Below are positions 51,698 through 63,085 of a stretch of 64,000 bases of DNA, in pieces (the stretch's first letter is position 1; every line of letters starts with the position of its first letter). The position numbers and the translations under genes are program-made. The notes under the pieces were generated by a model that had not been told where the DNA came from, did no database searches, and saw nothing but the letters and a program-made list of their open reading frames with translations. The stretch is from Bacillus timonensis (GTDB lineage: Bacteria; Bacillota; Bacilli; Bacillales; Bacillaceae_L): positions 1,438,551 to 1,502,550 of the forward strand of contig NZ_HE610985.1 of assembly GCF_000285535.1 (NCBI RefSeq), written 5' to 3'.

Positions 51698-53110
51698 TTA
51701 GACATATTTCCTATGCACTGTTTTTCCATCAAATGTAAACACAACCGTCTTATTCTCCAACACAGATTCCATGTGGACAGGTCTGCCCCAAAGCTGGTAA
51801 ATGTAGGGGAGTACTTTTTCAAGGTACTTTAAATCAAGTTCAATATCTTCATACCAATGTTTCAAATAAAGCTCTCCGCTTTTTAAATAGTCACCGTCAT
51901 TTACGGTAATATATGGAAAGCCACCATTGACACGCATATTAACAAGTTGATCTCGAACTTGCTCCCACTGTTTATCTATGATTTTATAATCACGACCTTG
52001 CTTTTGAAACAGGTACATATCTTCTCGTAACACTAAATCCTTTGTTAAATAATTTCGAATGAATGAAATATCAGATTCCACTTCACGAACCTCAAAGATT
52101 TTTTCCCGACCAGACCCTGGTTTTACGCCACGTTCTATCATTTCTTGAGTAGGATTATTATAACGTTCTTCAATGTCCTCAAAGATTTTCAAACCTAAAT
52201 AATAGGGATTAATGCTTGTTTTTGAAGGCTGAACAACACCTGCATTTAGCTTTGCAAATTCAATTGCTTCATCAGATGTGAGGTCCATTTCACGAATAAT
52301 GCGCTGATGCCAATACGATGCCCAGCCTTCGTTCATGATTTTTGTTTCAAGTTGCGGCCAGAAATAGAGCATTTCCTCACGCATCATTGTTAATATATCA
52401 CGTTGCCAATCCTCTAGTTCTCGACTATATTGTTCAATAAATAAAAGGATATCTTTTTCAGGCTGTGGTGGAAATTTCTTTTTCTTACGAGTAAGTGGCT
52501 TCTCATTTTTCGACTTTCTATCTAGGTTCCATAAATCATCATATGGAGACGGTTTTCTTTTTATTTCTTCCTCTTCTTCATCCTCAAGACTCCATGCAAG
52601 CTTCGGTCTCATTAGAGATGGGTCAATATGCTCCTGAATTGCCAATACAGCATCTAAAAATGTTTCCACTTCAAGTTTTCCGTATAAATGCTCATAATGC
52701 TTTACCCGCTCCGCTGTGGCAGCCATACTTTCAACCATGTCCCTTTTTGTATTACTAAAACGAACATTATTTTTGAAAAAATCACAGTGAGCAAGAACGT
52801 GAGCGACGATTAATTTGTTTTGGATGAGGGAATTTGAATCAAGCAAAAATGCGTAACATGGATCAGAATTGATAACGAGCTCGTAAATCTTACTTAATCC
52901 TAAATCATACTGTAGCTTCATTCGATAGAATTGCTTTCCAAAGCTCCAATGTGAAAAACGAGTTGGCATCCCGTAGGCACCAAATGTATAAATGATATCT
53001 GCAGGACAAATTTCGTATCTCATTGGATAAAAATCAAGCCCAAAGCCTTCTGCAATCTCAGTAATTTCATCAATCGCATACTCGAGTGCCTGACGGTCAG
53101 AATCTCTCAC
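51698..53110 (-). CDS. spoVR: Stage V sporulation protein R (SpoVR)
   Basis: The 470-residue protein (B. subtilis SpoVR is 468) is needed for normal spore cortex formation in B. subtilis. Recognisable blocks are [55 protein letters not shown] and [19 protein letters not shown]; the His-rich AHVLAHCDF and EGWASYWHQ segments suggest a metal site. GTG 53110 has GGGGGAG 7 bases upstream. An upstream extension to 53140 would cover it. The E. coli homologue YcgB is associated with PrkA-type kinase genes; none is here. Confidence 0.95.
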   Translation of the reverse strand: MRDSDRQALEYAIDEITEIAEGFGLDFYPMRYEICPADIIYTFGAYGMPTRFSHWSFGKQFYRMKLQYDLGLSKIYELVINSDPCYAFLLDSNSLIQNKLIVAHVLAHCDFFKNNVRFSNTKRDMVESMAATAERVKHYEHLYGKLEVETFLDAVLAIQEHIDPSLMRPKLAWSLEDEEEEEIKRKPSPYDDLWNLDRKSKNEKPLTRKKKKFPPQPEKDILLFIEQYSRELEDWQRDILTMMREEMLYFWPQLETKIMNEGWASYWHQRIIREMDLTSDEAIEFAKLNAGVVQPSKTSINPYYLGLKIFEDIEERYNNPTQEMIERGVKPGSGREKIFEVREVESDISFIRNYLTKDLVLREDMYLFQKQGRDYKIIDKQWEQVRDQLVNMRVNGGFPYITVNDGDYLKSGELYLKHWYEDIELDLKYLEKVLPYIYQLWGRPVHMESVLENKTVVFTFDGKTVHRKYV

Positions 53111-53236
53111 AGTTGATCTCCCCCTTTTCGTCCTTATCACAATTTATGAGTAATTGGTCAAAATGATGAAAAGGGATTTGTTTTTAATCTAAAAAGGCCA
53201 CATTTTTCGAGAAATTGTGGCCAATTTTCATATCCA

Positions 53237-53593
53237 TTATTTTACTTCTTCAATGCTAAAAGATAAAAGGGACTCCGTTTGTGGATTAAACAAAATCATT
53301 ACTTTGGCGGTAAACGTACGATCTTTCGATTGTATTCTCAATTCAAATGTATCTTTTGATTGTTTATCCGTAATCTCCTCCCGCCCCTTATATTGATAAT
53401 CACTAATCTTACTATCTGGGTAATTTAATTTTGCAACTTCAACTGCTATTTTCCCCCACTTTTCATAATCCGTTGGGAGCTGCTGTCCCTGTTGTGGCGG
53501 CTTCTGAGGTGGTTTTTGTTGAGCACTTCCTAAACCACCACCTATTAAAAGAAAGAAACTACAAAATATTGGAATCAATAAACGTGTTGTCAA
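53237..53593 (-). CDS. Secreted DUF3889 protein (YqzG-like)
   Basis: The 118-residue protein has a signal peptide (LLIPIFCSFFLLIGGGLGSA, cleavage probably after AQQ or nearby). A Pro/Gln spacer follows, then a DUF3889 domain (about 40-118) of the PepSY-like type: WGKIAVEVAKLNYPDSKISD and FTAKVMILFNPQTESLLSF. B. subtilis YqzG is the closest family member I know. TTG 53593 has AGGAGG 8 bases upstream. Expected outside the membrane; role unknown. Confidence 0.82.
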   Translation of the reverse strand: MTTRLLIPIFCSFFLLIGGGLGSAQQKPPQKPPQQGQQLPTDYEKWGKIAVEVAKLNYPDSKISDYQYKGREEITDKQSKDTFELRIQSKDRTFTAKVMILFNPQTESLLSFSIEEVK

Positions 53594-53795
53594 ACTGATT
53601 ACCTCCTATGTAAAAAATCAATTGTATTTTGCGCTTTTTCAAGAGAAATTAGTCATTTTTATTTTTTCCAATAAATACTGTCTCCATCATTTTTCATATT
53701 CGGAAATTGTTTTGGATGGTTGTCCAAGATTTACAGCGAGAAAAATCTTCATTTCTCCACAAACTATAATCAACTCCTAAAAGGGAGGGAAAGCA

Positions 53796-54035
53796 GTGAA
53801 TACTGTAGATTATGACAAAGCGCTTTATTACACGCATCGTTCACAGTGGGACAACCTACTTATTTTAATGGTTCGGACAAAGGATGATTTCCTTTCAAAA
53901 AAAATTGAACATTTCTTACATGCATATAATTTCGAGAAAGACTATTCCATTATTGAGCGACAGTTATATTCTTTACTACGATATATAGACCATGCATCTT
54001 CAGAAAGCATGGAAGATCTAGCAGCACATATGTAA
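53796..54035 (+). CDS. yhdB: YhdB family protein
   Basis: The 79-residue protein matches B. subtilis YhdB (80 residues): VDYDKALYYTHRSQWDNLLI, then DHASSESMEDLAAHM. It is helical, with no membrane segment or known function. GTG 53796 follows GGGAGGGAAAGCA. Its place between spoVR and pgcA matches the B. subtilis yhc-yhd region loosely. The frame contains an intact 8-A run, showing that such runs can be called correctly here. Confidence 0.85.
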   Translation: MNTVDYDKALYYTHRSQWDNLLILMVRTKDDFLSKKIEHFLHAYNFEKDYSIIERQLYSLLRYIDHASSESMEDLAAHM

Positions 54036-54056
54036 GTGGGGGATAATTCCCTCACA

Positions 54057-54085
54057 AAAAAACAAGGCCAAATGGCCTTGTTTTT
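54057..54085. terminator. Bidirectional terminator between yhdB and pgcA
   Basis: AACAAGGCC pairs perfectly with GGCCTTGTT over AAAT; A- and T-runs flank it on both strands. Confidence 0.9.
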
Positions 54086-55814
54086 AGTTTAATTTGCTAT
54101 GAACTTGTTCCATTACATCTGAAGAAATATCATGTAATACGTTTTGACTATCCTCAAGCGAAGTACCTTTAACACCAAAATAGAATTTCACTTTCGGTTC
54201 TGTGCCAGATGGACGTAAACAGAACCATGATCCATCTTCTAAAAAGTATTTTAACACATTTGATGTAGGAAGCTTGATTTCCTCTTTTTGCCCTTCTATT
54301 ACGTTTGTACGAACACTCTCTTTATAGTCCTCAATTCGGGTTACATTGCGACCTGCAATCACGGTTGGTGGCTCATTACGGAAGTTCGCAAGAAGATTAT
54401 TGATTTGCTCAGCACCTTCTTTTCCTTTTAACGTTAAAGATTCTAGTCCTTCGCGATAGTAACCATACTTTTCAAAAATCTCCATTAAGCCTTCGTACAT
54501 TGTCATGCCTTTATTTTTATAATAAGCACAAACTTCAACAGCTAACAATGCAGCTTGAACAGCGTCTTTGTCACGAGCAAAATCTCCAATTAAGTAACCA
54601 TAACTTTCTTCATACCCAAATTGGAATTTATATTCCCCTGTTTGTTCAAATTCCTTGATTTTCTCACCGATAAATTTAAAACCAGTTAGTGTGTCGATTG
54701 TATCTAAGCCAAATGAACTAGCAATTTCACGTCCAATTTCAGATGTAACGATTGTCTTAAGAACGACTCCATTTTCAGGAAGCATAGCTCGCTTTTTCTT
54801 TTCAGACAAAATATAGTGAAGTAAAATAGCACCGGTTTGGTTCCCTGTTAATACCACATATTCACCTTTGTCATTCTTGACTGCTACCCCTAAGCGGTCC
54901 GCATCAGGGTCTGTCCCAATTAAAACGTCCGCGTCGATTTTCTTACCTTCTTTGATCGCTAATTCAAATGCAGCATGTTCTTCTGGATTTGGTGATTTTA
55001 CGGTTGAGAAATTTGGATCTGGAAGTTCTTGTTCCTTTACGACAGTCACATTTTCGTAACCAAATGCTTTTAAACCATTTCGAACGGGCTTGTTGGCAGT
55101 CCCGTGTAGTGGAGTGAACACTACTTTTACTCCAACTTGTGAAAGCTCAGGATTAATGGAAATTGTTTTTAGCTTTTCTGTATAAGCATTATCAATTTCT
55201 ACACCAATCATATTAATAAGACCTGAAGCTTTTAATTCAGCTTCACTGCCTACTTTTAATTCAAGCTCATTTTCAATCGCATTCACTTTTTCAATCACTG
55301 TATCAGCAGCTTCAGGTGGTAGTTGTCCACCATCTGAACCATACACCTTATAGCCATTATATTCCGGTGGATTATGGCTTGCTGTCACCACAATTCCTGA
55401 AAATGCATTTAAATGACGAACAGCATATGAAAGTTCTGGTGTTGGTCTAAGTTCATCAAATACGTAGGTTTGAATTCCATGTGTAGCAAGTGTTTTCGCA
55501 GCCTCCATGGCAAACTCAGGTGATTTGTGGCGAGAATCGTATGCAATCGCAACCCCACGTCGCATTGCTTCTTCACCAAAGGATTCAATAAAAGCAGCAA
55601 GCCCTGCAGATGCCTTGCGAATCGTATATATATTCATGCGGTTTGTCCCTGGTCCAATTTCTCCACGCATTCCACCAGTTCCAAACTCGAGATTTTTATA
55701 AAAACAATCTTCAAGTTCTTTTTGATTGTCCTTTTTTTCAAGTAACGCATTTTTGATTTCTTCATCTAACTCAGGCGTGTTAAGCCACAGGTTATACTTT
55801 TCCATCCAGCTCAT
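54084..55814 (-). CDS. pgcA: Alpha-phosphoglucomutase PgcA
   Basis: The 576-residue enzyme (B. subtilis PgcA, formerly YhxB, is 581) interconverts glucose-1-phosphate and glucose-6-phosphate, feeding UDP-glucose, glycolipid and teichoic acid synthesis. The catalytic serine lies in [14 protein letters not shown], the metal site in [12 protein letters not shown], the sugar-binding loop in [12 protein letters not shown] and the phosphate loop in [15 protein letters not shown] 55814 lies 9 bases after GGGGG and is preferred to ATG 55820. It precedes glpD in the opposite order of transcription start, with its own terminator. Confidence 0.95.
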   Translation of the reverse strand: MSWMEKYNLWLNTPELDEEIKNALLEKKDNQKELEDCFYKNLEFGTGGMRGEIGPGTNRMNIYTIRKASAGLAAFIESFGEEAMRRGVAIAYDSRHKSPEFAMEAAKTLATHGIQTYVFDELRPTPELSYAVRHLNAFSGIVVTASHNPPEYNGYKVYGSDGGQLPPEAADTVIEKVNAIENELELKVGSEAELKASGLINMIGVEIDNAYTEKLKTISINPELSQVGVKVVFTPLHGTANKPVRNGLKAFGYENVTVVKEQELPDPNFSTVKSPNPEEHAAFELAIKEGKKIDADVLIGTDPDADRLGVAVKNDKGEYVVLTGNQTGAILLHYILSEKKKRAMLPENGVVLKTIVTSEIGREIASSFGLDTIDTLTGFKFIGEKIKEFEQTGEYKFQFGYEESYGYLIGDFARDKDAVQAALLAVEVCAYYKNKGMTMYEGLMEIFEKYGYYREGLESLTLKGKEGAEQINNLLANFRNEPPTVIAGRNVTRIEDYKESVRTNVIEGQKEEIKLPTSNVLKYFLEDGSWFCLRPSGTEPKVKFYFGVKGTSLEDSQNVLHDISSDVMEQVHSKLN

Positions 55815-55953
55815 GTTCATGAACCCCCATTTTCAGTTGTAATATGTATGTCATGTTTTATCTTCTATCTATTCTATATAAAATCCTGTAAATTTCCAAT
55901 AGATTGTCCAATTTATTATGAAAAAGTAGAAAAGAACTAGTAAATTAAAAAAT

Positions 55954-55971
55954 AGACGGATTTCTCCGTCT
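55954..55971 (-). terminator. Intrinsic terminator of glpD
   Basis: AGACGGA pairs with TCCGTCT over a 4-base loop; on the minus strand ATTTTTTAATTTA follows, about 12 bases after the glpD stop. Confidence 0.82.
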
Positions 55972-55982
55972 GTCGTCACACA

Positions 55983-57653
55983 CTATAATCCTTCTTCATT
56001 TGGTTTAGATGCTTCAATGATGGAAGATTCTACTTCTGCTTCGTAGCTTTGTTTTTCAACCTCATTCCAGCTAAAGCGATCAGCCATGTATGAAACAATT
56101 TGTTGCCTCCATTGGTTTACCCACTCAATATTGAAGAACATCCCACCTGTACGACGAATGAGGAAATCGATTGGTTTTGAGACCATTTCGTACTGTATAC
56201 CATACTCCAGTGATGCAAGTATAGGAAGTGGAAGCCCTGTTTCATTCGCTTTATCCCTTGATTCTGACATAATACCTTTTACAATTTCGATGTTCGCTCC
56301 ATATAATCGAGTAAGTTTCTTTGCATCTTCATGAGTAAGTTCAAACTCTTTAACTAATTGCTCCGAATTTTCAGCTACAAATCGAGGATAATTTTTTGAA
56401 CCGCCCACGTTTCCTCCGGATATGGGGATATTCTTTGTTTGACAAGGTTTCAATCCAACAAATCCGTCCTCCTGTAAAAGTTTCCCGACTTTGTCTACCA
56501 CTGTTTCAGCCATTTTACGGTAGCCTGTTAATTTCCCACCTGCAATTGTGATTAATCCTGAATCAGAAACCCAAATTTCATCTTTGCGTGAAATTTCGGA
56601 TGGGTCTTTTCCTTCTTCATAAATGAGTGGACGTAACCCTGCCCAGCTTGATTCGATATCGGAATTCTTTGCCTTTACAGTCGGGAACATATAGTTAATC
56701 GTATTAATCAAATATGATCTATCATCCTCGGTAACAGTTGGGTGTGCCGTATCTTTGTCATAAAATGTATCGGTTGTTCCGACATATGCTTTTCCATCAC
56801 GAGGAATTGCAAACACCATTCGTCCGTCTGGTGTATCATAGTAAACCGCTTGTTTTAACGGAAACTTGGATTGATCAATTACAATATGAACGCCCTTAGT
56901 TAAACGCAATACCTTGCCTTTTTTTGAACGGTCTGCTTCACGCATTTGATCAACCCATGGTCCTGTTGCATTCACAATTTTCCTTGCAAAAATGTTGTAC
57001 TCTTTTCCGGTCAATTGATCGACTACTTTAGCTCCCTTTACCTTCTTATTTTCATAAATGAAAGATTCTACCTTGGCATAGTTAACAGCATTTGCCCCTT
57101 TTTCGATAGCCTTTTTCATAACTTCAATCGTTAGGCGAGCATCATCTGTTCGATATTCAACATAATAGCCGCCACCTTTAAGTCCGTCTTTTTTAATGAG
57201 GGGCTCTTTTGCCAATGTTTCTTCAGCAGTTAGCATCGATCTTCTTTCGGCCTTTTTCACTCCGGCTAAAAAGTCATAGACACGGAGTCCGATTGATGTT
57301 GAAAATTTTCCAAACGTACCTCCCTTATGAAGGGGCAATAGCATCCATTCAGGGGTTGTAACATGTGGACCATTTTCATATACAATTGCTCGTTCTTTTC
57401 CTACTTCAGCTACTAAGCCGACTTCAAATTGTTTTAAATAACGTAGACCACCATGTACAAGCTTTGTTGAACGACTAGAAGTTCCGGCTGCAAAATCCTG
57501 CATCTCAACAAGAGCCGTTTTTAGGCCACGAGTCGAAGCATCAAGTGCAATACCAGCCCCTGTAATTCCACCACCGATAATAAGTAAATCGTGAACGTCC
57601 TGCCCCATTTCCGCTAAAATTGAGCTTCTATCTAAACTTGAAAACTGTGTCAT
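55983..57653 (-). CDS. glpD: Glycerol-3-phosphate dehydrogenase GlpD
   Basis: The 556-residue FAD enzyme (B. subtilis GlpD is 555) oxidises glycerol-3-phosphate to dihydroxyacetone phosphate and passes electrons to menaquinone at the membrane. The FAD motif is [36 protein letters not shown] and [10 protein letters not shown] are family blocks. The start is ATG 57653 with AAGGAG 7 bases upstream. The longer frame to 57698 runs into the leader terminator. Expression is probably controlled by GlpP antitermination at the hairpin upstream. Confidence 0.96.
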   Translation of the reverse strand: MTQFSSLDRSSILAEMGQDVHDLLIIGGGITGAGIALDASTRGLKTALVEMQDFAAGTSSRSTKLVHGGLRYLKQFEVGLVAEVGKERAIVYENGPHVTTPEWMLLPLHKGGTFGKFSTSIGLRVYDFLAGVKKAERRSMLTAEETLAKEPLIKKDGLKGGGYYVEYRTDDARLTIEVMKKAIEKGANAVNYAKVESFIYENKKVKGAKVVDQLTGKEYNIFARKIVNATGPWVDQMREADRSKKGKVLRLTKGVHIVIDQSKFPLKQAVYYDTPDGRMVFAIPRDGKAYVGTTDTFYDKDTAHPTVTEDDRSYLINTINYMFPTVKAKNSDIESSWAGLRPLIYEEGKDPSEISRKDEIWVSDSGLITIAGGKLTGYRKMAETVVDKVGKLLQEDGFVGLKPCQTKNIPISGGNVGGSKNYPRFVAENSEQLVKEFELTHEDAKKLTRLYGANIEIVKGIMSESRDKANETGLPLPILASLEYGIQYEMVSKPIDFLIRRTGGMFFNIEWVNQWRQQIVSYMADRFSWNEVEKQSYEAEVESSIIEASKPNEEGL

Positions 57654-57675
57654 AATACCTCTCCTTAAAATGGTA

Positions 57676-57731
57676 GAAAAAAAGACCACAAAAGACATTG
57701 CACCAATAGTGACAATGCTCCTGCGGTCTCT
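57676..57731 (-). promoter_or_regulatory. GlpP-type leader terminator upstream of glpD
   Basis: On the minus strand AGACC...GGTCT with the inner CATTG...CAATG forms a stem-loop followed by seven T, 25 bases before the glpD ribosome binding site and about 50 bases after the glpK stop. This is the position of the B. subtilis glpD leader terminator, where GlpP with glycerol-3-phosphate causes antitermination. Confidence 0.75.
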
Positions 57732-57781
57732 CCCTAATCTCCCTACCGAATTATTAACTTATTTCTATAGTAGCACATTTA

Positions 57782-59275
<1,494 letters not shown>

Positions 59276-59307
59276 TTAGCCCCCTTTTAAACGATCCTAC
59301 ATTAAAA

Positions 59308-59321
59308 TTAACACGCTTACA
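59308..59321 (-). promoter_or_regulatory. Candidate CcpA cre site upstream of glpK
   Basis: TGTAAGCGTGTTAA on the minus strand matches the cre consensus TGWAANCGNTNWCA at all but two positions, 36-49 bases before the glpK start. Carbon catabolite repression of glpFK by CcpA is known in Bacillus, but the two mismatches make this tentative. Confidence 0.4.
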
Positions 59322-59344
59322 TTATTTTTGCTAGGTTTAAAAAA

Positions 59345-59366
59345 CACCACTCTTTTAGGAGTGGTG
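59345..59366 (-). terminator. Intrinsic terminator of the HAD phosphatase gene
   Basis: CACCACTC pairs with GAGTGGTG over a 6-base loop, followed on the minus strand by TTTTTTAAACC. Confidence 0.85.
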
Positions 59367-59372
59367 CGTTTA

Positions 59373-60032
59373 TTATCTGTTTTCTATTTTCGTAATTAGT
59401 TCGTTTAATTGAACTGAAGCCATCGATTCCAATCGATCATCGACTTCACAGAAATCTAAATCTTTTGTAACCTGGTTCGGTATAATCACACAATACATTC
59501 CAGCACGTTTCGCTGCTAGTGCTCCATTTGCAGAATCTTCAAAGACTAAACATTCCTCTGGTGATACCCCTAAGCATTTTGCTGCTTCTAAATACAAGGT
59601 AGGCTCTGGTTTCACTTTTTCAACATCGTCTGAGGTGCGGATACACTCAAAATAATCAAATAAGCAAAGATTTTTCAAATGAGTAGACACCCACTCATAA
59701 TTTGAGCTCGATGCTAGCCCAATTTTTAATCCTGCCTTCTTTGCAGCTGTTAGGTACTCCTCAACTCCAGGCAATGCCCCTTCATTCTTCATTCGCTCAT
59801 TAAACCGGGCCTTTCTAATTTTGGTTAATTCTTCATGGTCAACCTTTTTCCCAATTTGCTCTTCTAAGTATGTAAGGGCATTAAATCCCGCTTGCGTTCC
59901 AATCACTTTGCCCCAGACGGACATCGGAAGTTCAGAACCATGCTCTTGAAAGATTTCATTTAAGACATTGTATTCATTCGTTTCTGTATCGTAAATTAAA
60001 CCATCAAAATCAAAAATAACTGCCTTTATCAA
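59373..60032 (-). CDS. yhcW: HAD-family phosphatase (YhcW-like)
   Basis: The 219-residue protein (B. subtilis YhcW is 220) is a subfamily IA HAD hydrolase of the phosphoglycolate/beta-phosphoglucomutase type. Motif I is FDFDGLIYDTE, motif II has LASSS, and motif III/IV is in KVKPEPTLYLEAAKCLG and CLVFEDSANGALAAKRAGM. TTG 60032 gives the usual MIKAVIFDFDG start and lies 8 bases after AGGAGG. The substrate is unknown. The neighbourhood (glpK, yhcU, yhcT) matches B. subtilis. Confidence 0.88.
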   Translation of the reverse strand: MIKAVIFDFDGLIYDTETNEYNVLNEIFQEHGSELPMSVWGKVIGTQAGFNALTYLEEQIGKKVDHEELTKIRKARFNERMKNEGALPGVEEYLTAAKKAGLKIGLASSSNYEWVSTHLKNLCLFDYFECIRTSDDVEKVKPEPTLYLEAAKCLGVSPEECLVFEDSANGALAAKRAGMYCVIIPNQVTKDLDFCEVDDRLESMASVQLNELITKIENR

Positions 60033-60210
60033 CACATCATCCTCCTGTCTTTCTAATCCACCTACTATTATAAAGAAATATGTAGTAAAGTCCATTTTCC
60101 TTTATGACACAAAATGTTCAAAAAGTATCTTCATTTCAAGATTTTACATTTTACAATCACGTACTGTGATACTATAATTTTGAGTATACTTATGTGGAAT
60201 GAGGGAGACG

Positions 60211-60651
60211 ATGAACGCTAAGTTAAATGAAAAGGTGATGGAAACATATTTATTTATCGCATTTGCTGCAGCATTAATATCCACGCTTGGTAGTCTTTAT
60301 TTTTCAGAAATCCAAAAATTCGTACCCTGTGAATTATGCTGGTACCAACGCATATTTATGTATCCTCTCGTCATTATTTTAGGAATTGCAATTTTTAAAA
60401 AGAATTACTCGATTGCACTCTACACATTTATATTATCTTTAATTGGTGGCTCAATTTCAATCTACCACTATCTTGTTCAAAAGGTGCCTACAATTGGTGA
60501 GAACTCACTATCATGTGGAGTTGTGCCTTGTACAAGCCAATACATAAACTGGTTTGGTTTTGTTACGATTCCTTTTTTAGCCCTAATAGGTTTTGCAATC
60601 ATTGCAATTACTAGCTTTATTACAATAAAGAAGTTGAAAGAAGGGAAATAA
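60211..60651 (+). CDS. bdbC: Disulfide bond membrane oxidoreductase BdbC (DsbB type)
   Basis: The 146-residue protein has four membrane spans and both DsbB-type cysteine pairs: CELCWYQR in the first outer loop and SCGVVPC in the second. It reoxidises an extracytoplasmic thiol oxidase and passes electrons to quinone. ATG 60211 follows GAGGGAG. The next gene, two bases on, encodes an anchored thioredoxin-fold protein, its likely partner. In B. subtilis BdbC pairs with BdbD. Confidence 0.9.
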   Translation: MNAKLNEKVMETYLFIAFAAALISTLGSLYFSEIQKFVPCELCWYQRIFMYPLVIILGIAIFKKNYSIALYTFILSLIGGSISIYHYLVQKVPTIGENSLSCGVVPCTSQYINWFGFVTIPFLALIGFAIIAITSFITIKKLKEGK

Positions 60652-60653
60652 AT

Positions 60654-61133
60654 TTGAAAAAAGTTATCATTTTTACAGTTATTATCGTTGCTATTTTTGG
60701 AGCACTTGCTTTTATAACAACCACACAAAATAAACAACAAGCAGAAGGAAATCCATATGGAAAGGATACACTCGATCCTGCGACAATAAAACAGCTTGAG
60801 GATCCAAACTATGGAAATCAAATTCTACCAGACGAATTGGAATCGAAATTGGACAATGGTGAATCTATTACTGTTTACTTTTACGATCCAAAATGTCCAC
60901 ACTGTCAAGAAACTACCCCGGTCATCGTACCAATGGTAGATGAAATGGGTCTTGATTTGAAAAAATTTAATCTTCTTGAATTTAGGGACGGGTGGAATAA
61001 ATACGGAATAGAATCTACACCGACACTTATCCACTTCGAAAATGGCGAAGAAGTTTCACGCCTTGTTGGGTATCACCCAGACCATAATGAATATAAAACC
61101 TGGTTCGAAGCTGCGATGGCCAGTTCCAAATAA
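60654..61133 (+). CDS. Membrane-anchored thioredoxin-fold protein with CPHC
   Basis: The 159-residue protein has an N-terminal signal anchor (about 4-24) and a thioredoxin fold outside the cell with active site KCPHCQ and the cis-proline in ESTPTLI. CPHC is the E. coli DsbA active-site sequence, an oxidising one. The size and fold are thioredoxin-like, without DsbA's helical insert, so this is not a BdbD orthologue. It is translationally linked to bdbC (TTG 60654, GAAGGG 8 bases upstream) and probably is the oxidase that BdbC recharges. Confidence 0.87.
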   Translation: MKKVIIFTVIIVAIFGALAFITTTQNKQQAEGNPYGKDTLDPATIKQLEDPNYGNQILPDELESKLDNGESITVYFYDPKCPHCQETTPVIVPMVDEMGLDLKKFNLLEFRDGWNKYGIESTPTLIHFENGEEVSRLVGYHPDHNEYKTWFEAAMASSK

Positions 61134-61137
61134 AAGG

Positions 61138-61172
61138 AAATCCCTGCTCAAAATGATGAGCAGGGATTTTTT
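61138..61172 (+). terminator. Intrinsic terminator of the bdbC operon
   Basis: AAATCCCTGCTC pairs perfectly with GAGCAGGGATTT over an 8-base loop and ends in TTTTTT. Confidence 0.93.
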
Positions 61173-61178
61173 GTCCTT

Positions 61179-61299
61179 GTCTAGCTTCAGGCACCATCGT
61201 CTCTCTGGTCTAGCCAATCGCTTCAAAAGGGAAATTGCACCTACTGTCAGCGCTTCGTTTATACTTATCGACGATAGACAGGTGCCTTACGCTTTTTCT
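61179..61299 (-). repeat. Dispersed intergenic repeat, copy 3 (inverted)
   Basis: Read on the minus strand this 121-base unit starts AGAAAAAGCGTAAGGC and ends GAAGCTAGAC, aligning end to end with copy 1 (2114-2236) and, with a shorter centre, copy 2. It lies between the bdbC-operon terminator and yhcU and contains no gene. Confidence 0.75.
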
Positions 61300-61326
61300 A
61301 TTAAAGGCTGCCGATGCCTTTATGTA

Positions 61327-61728
61327 TTAAGCTAAATATTGGTTAGCTGGCTTTGAATATTTACTTAATCCATCCGGACTATTCACATTTTGAAATTCTT
61401 CAATAGTAAAGGGAAACAAATAACCATAATCATTTAACTTTTGTACATTCTTTTCAAAAATTTCCCCATGGTATTCCTGGTAGCCTTCCTCTCGAATTGT
61501 TTCCAGAACCGCTATAATCGCTTGAAGGCTTGAAATGACATTAAAAGCCTTATCCAATGTTCGATTATAGTAGACGTCTTCCTCTTTTGGCGCTAATACA
61601 TTCCATTTCTCAAGTTTTCCAATATACTCATCTTCAAAGTAAGTCGGAAAAATGGAAGAATACATGTAATCAATTAGCTCCGTAATGTGATGTTCTTGCT
61701 CCGGAGTTGATGCTACTACAATTTTCAA
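61327..61728 (-). CDS. yhcU: YhcU family protein (DUF5365)
   Basis: The 133-residue protein (B. subtilis YhcU is 131) is soluble and of unknown function: KIVVASTPEQEHHITELIDY, then NVISSLQAIIAVLE. TTG 61728 is chosen because AAGGGTGG lies 8 bases upstream, giving the start MKIVVAS; the GTG at 61740 overlaps that site. It is divergent from yhcT, as expected from the yhcT-yhcU-yhcW neighbourhood. Confidence 0.85.
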   Translation of the reverse strand: MKIVVASTPEQEHHITELIDYMYSSIFPTYFEDEYIGKLEKWNVLAPKEEDVYYNRTLDKAFNVISSLQAIIAVLETIREEGYQEYHGEIFEKNVQKLNDYGYLFPFTIEEFQNVNSPDGLSKYSKPANQYLA

Positions 61729-61762
61729 TGTAAAACCCACCCTTATATCTCCAATATAATCA

Positions 61763-61790
61763 AATGTGCCTTGGCGTATTTGCGCCCAGA
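61763..61790. repeat. Copy B of a dispersed repeat fragment, in a 350-base gene-free gap
   Basis: AATGTGCCTTGGCGTATTTG plus GCGCCCAGA repeats the fragment at 1629-1655. It is followed by a TTTTCGAG/CTCGAAAA hairpin (61793-61812) and a stretch with ATCCGCCGGAGGCTTTAACT near 61850. This wording is familiar from intergenic repeats of other Bacillaceae. The rest of the gap to 62079 shows no gene. Confidence 0.5.
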
Positions 61791-62079
61791 TGTTTTCGAG
61801 TTTGCTCGAAAATCTTCCTTTGAATATCTATGGCATCCGCCGGAGGCTTTAACTTTAATCAGTCGAGGTTAGAACCCCCACCGAATTTTATACCATTTGC
61901 ATTTATCCACACTTACAGAAATACAGGATTAATGCTCAATAAAGTTAAGAATAGAATAACATAGGATTCTTTGTTTTTGGTACGGTAAGTCTTTCCTCCA
62001 AACCCACCATTCTCTTTCTTTCATTTCATGAATTGATTATACTTGGAAAAGATAGTTATTAAAAAGCAAGGATGATTGA

Positions 62080-62990
62080 ATGTTGACTAAGAGATTTGGA
62101 GAATGGTTCGAGGTGTTAGTTCCTAGTGATTGGGAAACGATGACCATTGAAGACGTTCTTAAAAATGTATGGGCAGTGCCTAAGCAAATGCTACACCACT
62201 TTCGCATGGACAAAGCCGTAAAGTTTAATGGAGAAACCAAAAGTTGGAACACTCCACTTAAACAGAATGATAAACTTCAAGTTCGCCTATTTGTAGAGGA
62301 TGATTTTGGTGTTCAACCAGAATTTATTGAAGATCTTCAAATTTTATTTGAGGACGACCATCTACTTATCGCGAATAAGCCATCCGGAATGGAGACACAT
62401 CCAAACGAAGAAAATCAACTCGGAACTTTAGCAAATGCTGTAGCCTATCATTTTCAAGCAAATGGAGTTTACACAAAAGTTCGCCATATTCATCGCCTCG
62501 ATCGCGATACAACAGGTGCTGTTATTTTCGCGAAGCATAAACTTGCATCAGCAATTTTGGACCGCAGACTTGAAAAAAGAGAAATCAAGCGCACCTATGT
62601 TGCACTAGTGCATGGAATCATTAAACAAAAAAAGGAACCATTGATGCTGCCATTGGTCGTGACAGGCATCATCCAACTAGAAGAAGGATATCTCCGACAG
62701 GACAAAAAGCAATTACGAAATTTAGGGTCGTTCAAACCCTCGAAAAGAAAAAAATAACCTTGGTGGAGCTCGAGCTATTAACAGGTCGTACTCACCAAAT
62801 ACGTGTTCATATGAGCCATCTTGGTTATCCGCTGGTGGGTGATACATTGTATGGTGGTAAACCAACCGTTTCCCGACAAGCACTACACGCCGCAAAAATA
62901 CGTTTGCTACACCCGCTTACCAACGAGAAAATAATCTGTGAGGCACCATTTTTAGATACCCCTCCAATTTTTGAAGATTTATTTGTCTAA
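62080..62990 (+). pseudogene. yhcT: RluA-family pseudouridine synthase YhcT, split by a frameshift
   Basis: Two frames together encode about 303 residues, the length of B. subtilis YhcT (302). The catalytic block IHRLDRDTTGAVIFAK is in the first frame; the C-terminal GRTHQIRVHMSHLGYPLVGD block is in the second. The break is a 7-A run at 62627-62633. One extra A gives KQKKGTIDAAIGRDRHHPTR and runs on into QKAITKFRVVQTLE, a textbook RluA continuation. As given, the protein would lose its C-terminal third, including the RNA-binding QIRVH region. Either yhcT is a fresh pseudogene or the sequence lacks one A. Confidence 0.9.
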
Positions 62991-63085
62991 ATCTCACTAG
63001 GATGGGTCTTGTATTCATGCGGGTTTCACTCTTTTCTTATATAATACAAATGAAATACAAGTGAATAAGGAAAGGAGCTTATCAT

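Noticed and set aside
60654..61133. BdbD orthologue
   Set aside because: It is shorter and thioredoxin-like, without the DsbA helical insertion, despite the CPHC site and the bdbC neighbour.
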